DNA from: Streptomyces sp. WMMB303
GTDB taxonomy: Bacteria; Actinomycetota; Actinomycetes; Streptomycetales; Streptomycetaceae
Length of the DNA stretch: 64,000 bases
Direction: 5' to 3'
Assembly (NCBI RefSeq): GCF_029351045.1
Contig: NZ_JARKIN010000001.1
Location: forward strand, 4,638,501-4,702,500
In this document: positions 60,587-64,000 of the stretch, piece after piece
Position numbering within the stretch: position 1 is the first letter of the stretch
Layout of the letters: every line of letters begins with the position of its first letter
Translations under genes and position numbers: made by a program
Notes under the pieces: model-generated
What the model was told of the DNA's origin: nothing
Database searches by the model: none
The model's input: the letters and a program-made list of their open reading frames with translations, nothing else

Positions 60587-61430
60587 AGGGTGACGTAGGC
60601 GGCTCCGCTTCATGTGCACGGTGCAGCAGTTCCAGGAAGCCGGGCGCGGCCGGCAGCGGTACGGAGCCGATGCGGTGCACCGGGATGCCCGGGGTCCAGG
60701 AGTTCAGCACGACCGCTCCGCGCAGAGCGGGCAGGTCGGCCGGGGTGATCTCACGCTCGTGCTGCGGGATGCCGAGCCGGTCGAGCTGTCGGCGGACGGT
60801 GCCCATCATGGTCCCGGCCAGCACGTCGGCGTCGGGCCAGAGCACGGTCTCGCCGTCCCAGAAGGCCAGGTTCCAGATCGTCGCCTCGCTGAGCCGGCCG
60901 CGCCGGTCGACGAAGGCGGCGTCGTCGAACCCCTGGGCCCCGGCCTGGCGCAGGAAGTGGGTCTTGGCCACCTCGCCGACGTGCTTCACGGACGCGAGGG
61001 GACGTTCGTACTCGACCGTTCCCAGGCTCAGCGGGCCTTCCGGGCCGTAGGCGGCGGGTGCGGTGCGTACCAGGACGGACAGCTCCGCGTCCGCCTGTCC
61101 GGAGGTGAATTCGGGGGCCGCGGAGTAGACCACGGCGGTGAGGGAGACATCGGCGGGACCGGCCTTCAGCGCCGCCCGCAGGTGCGCCCGCAGGCGGTCC
61201 TGGGACGGCGCCGTGCCGTACAGCGCCACGGAGGCGTTCCGCAGCCGCTCCAGGTGCAGGTCGAGTCCTCGCACCCGGCCGCCGCGCACCTGCATCGCGG
61301 TGAAGTGCGCGTATCCCGCGAATGCGAGCGGGGCCAGTTCCTCGGGTGTGGCCGGGCGGCCGTCCCGGTGCACTGCGTACATGTCTGCTTTGCGGGACGG
61401 TTCCAGGACGGGTTCGGAATGGTGGCTCAT
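60585..61430 (-). CDS. class IV aminotransferase family protein
   Basis: 281 aa PLP enzyme of fold type IV. N-terminal substrate loop FTAMQVRGGRVRGLDLHLER, catalytic Lys in ASVKHVGEVAKTHFLRQ, and the cofactor loop DRRGRLSEATIWNLAFWDGE. Could act as aminodeoxychorismate lyase-like or D-amino-acid/branched-chain transaminase; the sequence alone does not decide. ATG 61430. Divergent from a merR-type gene that probably controls it. Confidence 0.85.
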   Translation of the reverse strand: MSHHSEPVLEPSRKADMYAVHRDGRPATPEELAPLAFAGYAHFTAMQVRGGRVRGLDLHLERLRNASVALYGTAPSQDRLRAHLRAALKAGPADVSLTAVVYSAAPEFTSGQADAELSVLVRTAPAAYGPEGPLSLGTVEYERPLASVKHVGEVAKTHFLRQAGAQGFDDAAFVDRRGRLSEATIWNLAFWDGETVLWPDADVLAGTMMGTVRRQLDRLGIPQHEREITPADLPALRGAVVLNSWTPGIPVHRIGSVPLPAAPGFLELLHRAHEAEPPTSP

Positions 61431-61450
61431 AATCCGGACGTTAAGGTCTG

Positions 61451-61469
61451 ACACCGGTGTGAAGGTCAA
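61451..61469. promoter_or_regulatory. MerR-type operator between aminotransferase and merR
   Basis: ACACCGGTGT (61451-61460) is a perfect 10-bp palindrome; its right flank extends to TGTGAAGGTCAA (61458-61469), identical to the right arm of the operator at 26944-26955. Position between divergent starts supports MerR binding. Confidence 0.6.
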
Positions 61470-61493
61470 CACGGTCGGACAGGGGACGGGCAC

Positions 61494-61838
61494 ATGCTGA
61501 TCGGCGAGTTGTCGGAGCGCACCGGAGTCAGCTCCCGGATGCTGCGCTACTACGAGGCGCAGGGGCTGCTGGTGGCCGGGCGCGGGCCGAACGGCTACCG
61601 CGACTTCGGGGAGGAAGCCGTGGTCACCGTCGCACAGACCCGCGCCCTGTTGCGCGCGGGTCTGTCCACGGAAGTGATCCGTTCGGTGCTGCCGTGCGCC
61701 CGGGGCGAGAGGCCGGAAATCCGGTGGTGCGCGGAGCTGCGGGACATTCTCAATGGCGAGCTGGCCGAGATGGACGAGCGGATCGACGCGCTGCAGCGCA
61801 GCCGCGGCGCGCTCGCCGGGCTCCTGGACCCGTCCTGA
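61494..61838 (+). CDS. MerR-family regulator, paralog of the one at 27 kb
   Basis: 114 aa. MLIGELSERTGVSSRMLRYY and the wing GPNGYRDFGEEAVVTVAQTR parallel the protein at 27022-27426 over the whole length; only the C-terminus differs. No metal-binding Cys cluster. It likely controls the divergent aminotransferase gene and itself. The same half-site in both promoters suggests overlapping DNA specificity. Confidence 0.88.
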   Translation: MLIGELSERTGVSSRMLRYYEAQGLLVAGRGPNGYRDFGEEAVVTVAQTRALLRAGLSTEVIRSVLPCARGERPEIRWCAELRDILNGELAEMDERIDALQRSRGALAGLLDPS

Positions 61839-61857
61839 GGCGCGAGGCAGGGAGCCG

Positions 61858-62472
61858 TCAGCGGACGTCGTAGATCAGATGCGTGGCGGTCGAGGTCGCC
61901 GTCACGGCGCGCTGCACCAGCGTGCGCGGCGTCCCGCCGGTGAACAGCGGCGTCCCGGAGCCCAGCACGACGGGTGCGAGGTGCAGTTGCAGCACGTCGA
62001 CCAGCCCGGCGTCGAGCGCCGAGCCGACCAGTGCGCCGCCGCCCATCAGGAATGTGTCCAGCTCCCTGCCGCTGCGCGACGACGCCTCCTCGGCGCGAGC
62101 GCGCGCGGCGGAGACCGCGTCGGACAGGCCGGTGGTGACGAAGGTCCAGTCGAGGTCGGTGAGCCGCACCGACTCCGGCGGCGTGCTCGTGACGACGAAG
62201 AACGCGGGCTTGCCGACCTCGCCGGCGCCGTAGCCGCTCCGGTCGTCCCAGCCGTGGGGCCCGTCGACCACGTCGAAGAGCCGGCGGCCGAGGACCACGG
62301 CACCCGAGCGGGCGGTCGCCTCGCGCAGGATCCGGCGGTCGTCGGGGTCGTCGGAGAACGCCCAGGTGTGCAGGGCCTCGCCACCGGTGCCCAGCCCGTT
62401 TTCGGGGCCGGGGTCCGGGCCGGTGACGAAGCCGTCCAGAGAGACCGAGATGTCGGCGATGATGCGTGTCAT
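61858..62472 (-). CDS. dihydrofolate reductase/RibD-C-family protein
   Basis: 204 aa. Opens RIIADISVSLDGFVTGPDPG, then GAVVLGRRLFDVVDG and LDTFLMGGGALVGSALDAGL, the RibD C-terminal (DHFR-like) pattern common in actinomycete stand-alone reductases. NADPH-dependent; substrate unknown. Convergent with the merR-type gene, 19 bp apart. Confidence 0.88.
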   Translation of the reverse strand: MTRIIADISVSLDGFVTGPDPGPENGLGTGGEALHTWAFSDDPDDRRILREATARSGAVVLGRRLFDVVDGPHGWDDRSGYGAGEVGKPAFFVVTSTPPESVRLTDLDWTFVTTGLSDAVSAARARAEEASSRSGRELDTFLMGGGALVGSALDAGLVDVLQLHLAPVVLGSGTPLFTGGTPRTLVQRAVTATSTATHLIYDVR

Positions 62473-62561
62473 ACAGAGGCGGACCGGCTCCGTCGCCGGA
62501 ACTCATCGCTCAGCCCGGAAGAAATCCGCAGCCGTTCCCGGCCGCCGTGTCCCGGTGCGGG

Positions 62562-63020
62562 TCAGCCGGCGCCCTCGACATCGAGCGCGGTGCCGTAGAG
62601 CCGGGACACCCGGAGGCGGATGACGACACGCCGTTCCTGTACGGCTTCGGCCAGGAACCTCTCCTCGTCCTCCGGGGTGGCGAAGCCCGAGGCCATGGCG
62701 GCGAGCTCACGGCCGACGGCGTCGCCGGGATCGGCGGTGGGCTCGGAGACCTCGGCCTCGCCCTCGGCGACCGCGAAGGTCCACACGTCGCGGCTCACGT
62801 GCAGGGCCGCGTGCGGGTCGGCGCGGAAGTGCCGGGGCTTGAGGCGGTCGCGGGTGGTGGAGATCCGCAGGACGCGTGCCGCCGCGTCCCAGCGGTACAG
62901 CACCGTGGTCAGGTGCGGGTGGCCGCTGCTGCGGACGCTGGCCAGCGTGCCGAACTGCTGCTCGGAGAGGAGCTGGTCGAGCTCGGAGTCGGTGAGCGGG
63001 CGGGGGGCGGGGCCGGGCAT
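62562..63020 (-). CDS. PPOX-class F420-dependent oxidoreductase
   Basis: 152 aa. Typical sequence LSEQQFGTLASVRSSGHPH, VLRISTTRDRLKPRHFRADP and RVSRLYGTALDVEG. Second member of this superfamily in the window. Short gap to the upstream MFS gene (38 bp), so they may be cotranscribed. Confidence 0.87.
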   Translation of the reverse strand: MPGPAPRPLTDSELDQLLSEQQFGTLASVRSSGHPHLTTVLYRWDAAARVLRISTTRDRLKPRHFRADPHAALHVSRDVWTFAVAEGEAEVSEPTADPGDAVGRELAAMASGFATPEDEERFLAEAVQERRVVIRLRVSRLYGTALDVEGAG

Positions 63021-63058
63021 GGCGGTTCCTTCGGGGTGGTGGGACGGGAGGTCGGCTG

Positions 63059-64000
63059 TCAGTTCGCGGGTTGCTCAGCGGCGGCGACCGGGTCCGGGGC
63101 CGGTGCCACGGGAGTGCCGCCTTCGGATCCGGGCTTGCGGAGTGCCGCGAACGCGAGGACGAAGGCCAGGACGAGCAGCCCGGTGCCGGTGGCGAACGCC
63201 GCGTGGTAGCCGCCGGTCAGTGCGGCGGCGCGGCTGCCGCCGGCGGCGGTGAGGCTGTCGGTGCGGGCGGCCGCCAGGGTGGAGAGGGCGGCGACGCCCA
63301 GCGCCATGCCGATCTGCTGGGTGGTGTTGAACAGCCCGGAGGCCAGCCCGGCGTCGCTCTGGTCGGCGCCGCTCATACCCAGCGAGGTGAGGGCGGGCAG
63401 GGCCAGGCCGAAGCCCGCCGCGAGCAGCATCACGGGCAGCAGGTCGGTGGCGTAGTGCGCGTGCACCGGCAGCCGGACGAGCAGTCCCAGCACGCCGATC
63501 AGGAGCGCGATCCCGGTCAGCAGCACGGCGCGTTCGCCGTACCGCGCGATCAGCCGGGCGGAGGCGCCCAGCGAGACCGCCCCGATGATCACGGCGGCGG
63601 GCAGCATGGCGACGCCGGTGCGGGCGGCGCTGTAGTCGAGGACGTTCTGCAGGTAGAGGGCGAGCAGGAGCTGGAAGGAGAAGAGGGCCGCGACCATCAG
63701 CATCTGCACGAGGTTCGCCACGGCCACGCTGCGCGAACGCAGCACGCGTGGCGGCATCAGCGGGGTGCGGGCCCGCACCTGGCGCCGCGCGAAGCCCGCG
63801 AGCAGGACGGCGCCCGCGAGTGCGGGCACCAGGGTGTGCGGCGAACCCCACCCGTGGCCGGTGGCATTGACGACTCCGTAGATGCCCGCCATCAGCCCCG
63901 AGGTGATCAGGAGCGCGCCCCAGCCGTCGGCGCCGGCCCGCAGCCCGATCCCGGCGTCCGACGGGAGCGAGGGGAGGGCGAGCGCGAACACGAGGGCGCC
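63059..64000 (-). CDS. MFS transporter (EmrB/QacA type), N-terminus beyond window
   Basis: At least 310 C-terminal residues are present, with the frame open to base 64000. About nine hydrophobic helices, including GALLITSGLMAGIYGVVNAT and LVQMLMVAALFSFQLLLALY. Pattern fits 14-helix DHA2 exporters; substrate unknown. No regulator is visible in the window. Confidence 0.87.
   Translation of the reverse strand, partial: GALVFALALPSLPSDAGIGLRAGADGWGALLITSGLMAGIYGVVNATGHGWGSPHTLVPALAGAVLLAGFARRQVRARTPLMPPRVLRSRSVAVANLVQMLMVAALFSFQLLLALYLQNVLDYSAARTGVAMLPAAVIIGAVSLGASARLIARYGERAVLLTGIALLIGVLGLLVRLPVHAHYATDLLPVMLLAAGFGLALPALTSLGMSGADQSDAGLASGLFNTTQQIGMALGVAALSTLAAARTDSLTAAGGSRAAALTGGYHAAFATGTGLLVLAFVLAFAALRKPGSEGGTPVAPAPDPVAAAEQPAN

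Overview
The window is 64 kb of very GC-rich, densely packed DNA. GTG starts, GNNGNN codon use, DUF397 and PucR proteins, F420-type oxidoreductases and an IdeR/DmdR-type iron box all point to an actinomycete, most likely a Streptomyces or close relative. Everything here was read by eye from the sequence; no database search was run, so family names rest on remembered motifs.

Layout. 1-5 kb: glyoxylate utilisation (end of hydroxypyruvate isomerase, tartronate semialdehyde reductase, glyoxylate carboligase), then a catalase with its own promoter. 5-9 kb: a zinc-ribbon/degenerate nuclease protein, an acyl-CoA synthetase and a membrane-anchored EEP hydrolase. 8.8-17.7 kb: purine catabolism (XdhC, AzgA-type permease, three-subunit xanthine dehydrogenase, divergent PucR regulator). 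Purine breakdown ends in glyoxylate, so this block and the 1-3 kb block form one logical pathway. 17.7-21.1 kb: a translationally coupled GT4 glycosyltransferase, sensor kinase and response regulator. 21.5-31.2 kb: assorted regulators and small transporters, including a TPR-like protein behind a CRP-like site, a GntR regulator divergent from an iron-box-controlled FhuF-like protein, a DUF2637 membrane protein, MFS/MerR, a serine hydrolase, a TetR divergon and a PP2C-like protein.

31.4-44.7 kb: nitroreductase, a MerR-like protein with a strong leader hairpin, a cold-shock protein, a DEAD-box helicase, an Ada-AlkA fusion, RsgA GTPase, a YihY-type membrane protein, an AidB-like acyl-CoA dehydrogenase, a TetR/KASIII divergon and a Nudix enzyme. 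44.7-52.6 kb: PfkB kinase, MurJ flippase, GlxA-type regulator with an isochorismatase-family enzyme, a Tat-exported phosphatase, and a TetR-MFS pair.

52.6-58.9 kb is an accessory region with locally lower GC. It holds an anti-sigma-like ATPase plus 80-aa protein divergent from an XRE-DUF397-DUF397 set (whiJ/abaA-like), a small secreted protein, two unfamiliar adjacent genes whose products share a GTGDQHN motif (C-terminal in one, N-terminal in a four-helix membrane protein), and a wrecked transposase. The two-gene pair at 56.0-56.9 kb is my best candidate for an undescribed system: it looks like a homotypic-motif signalling pair with a membrane effector. 59-64 kb: GNAT, SRPBCC, aminotransferase IV/MerR, DHFR-like, PPOX and an MFS transporter cut off by the window end.

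Regulation is unusually legible: clear palindromic operators sit in several divergent promoters. No rRNA, tRNA, CRISPR array or replication origin was seen.
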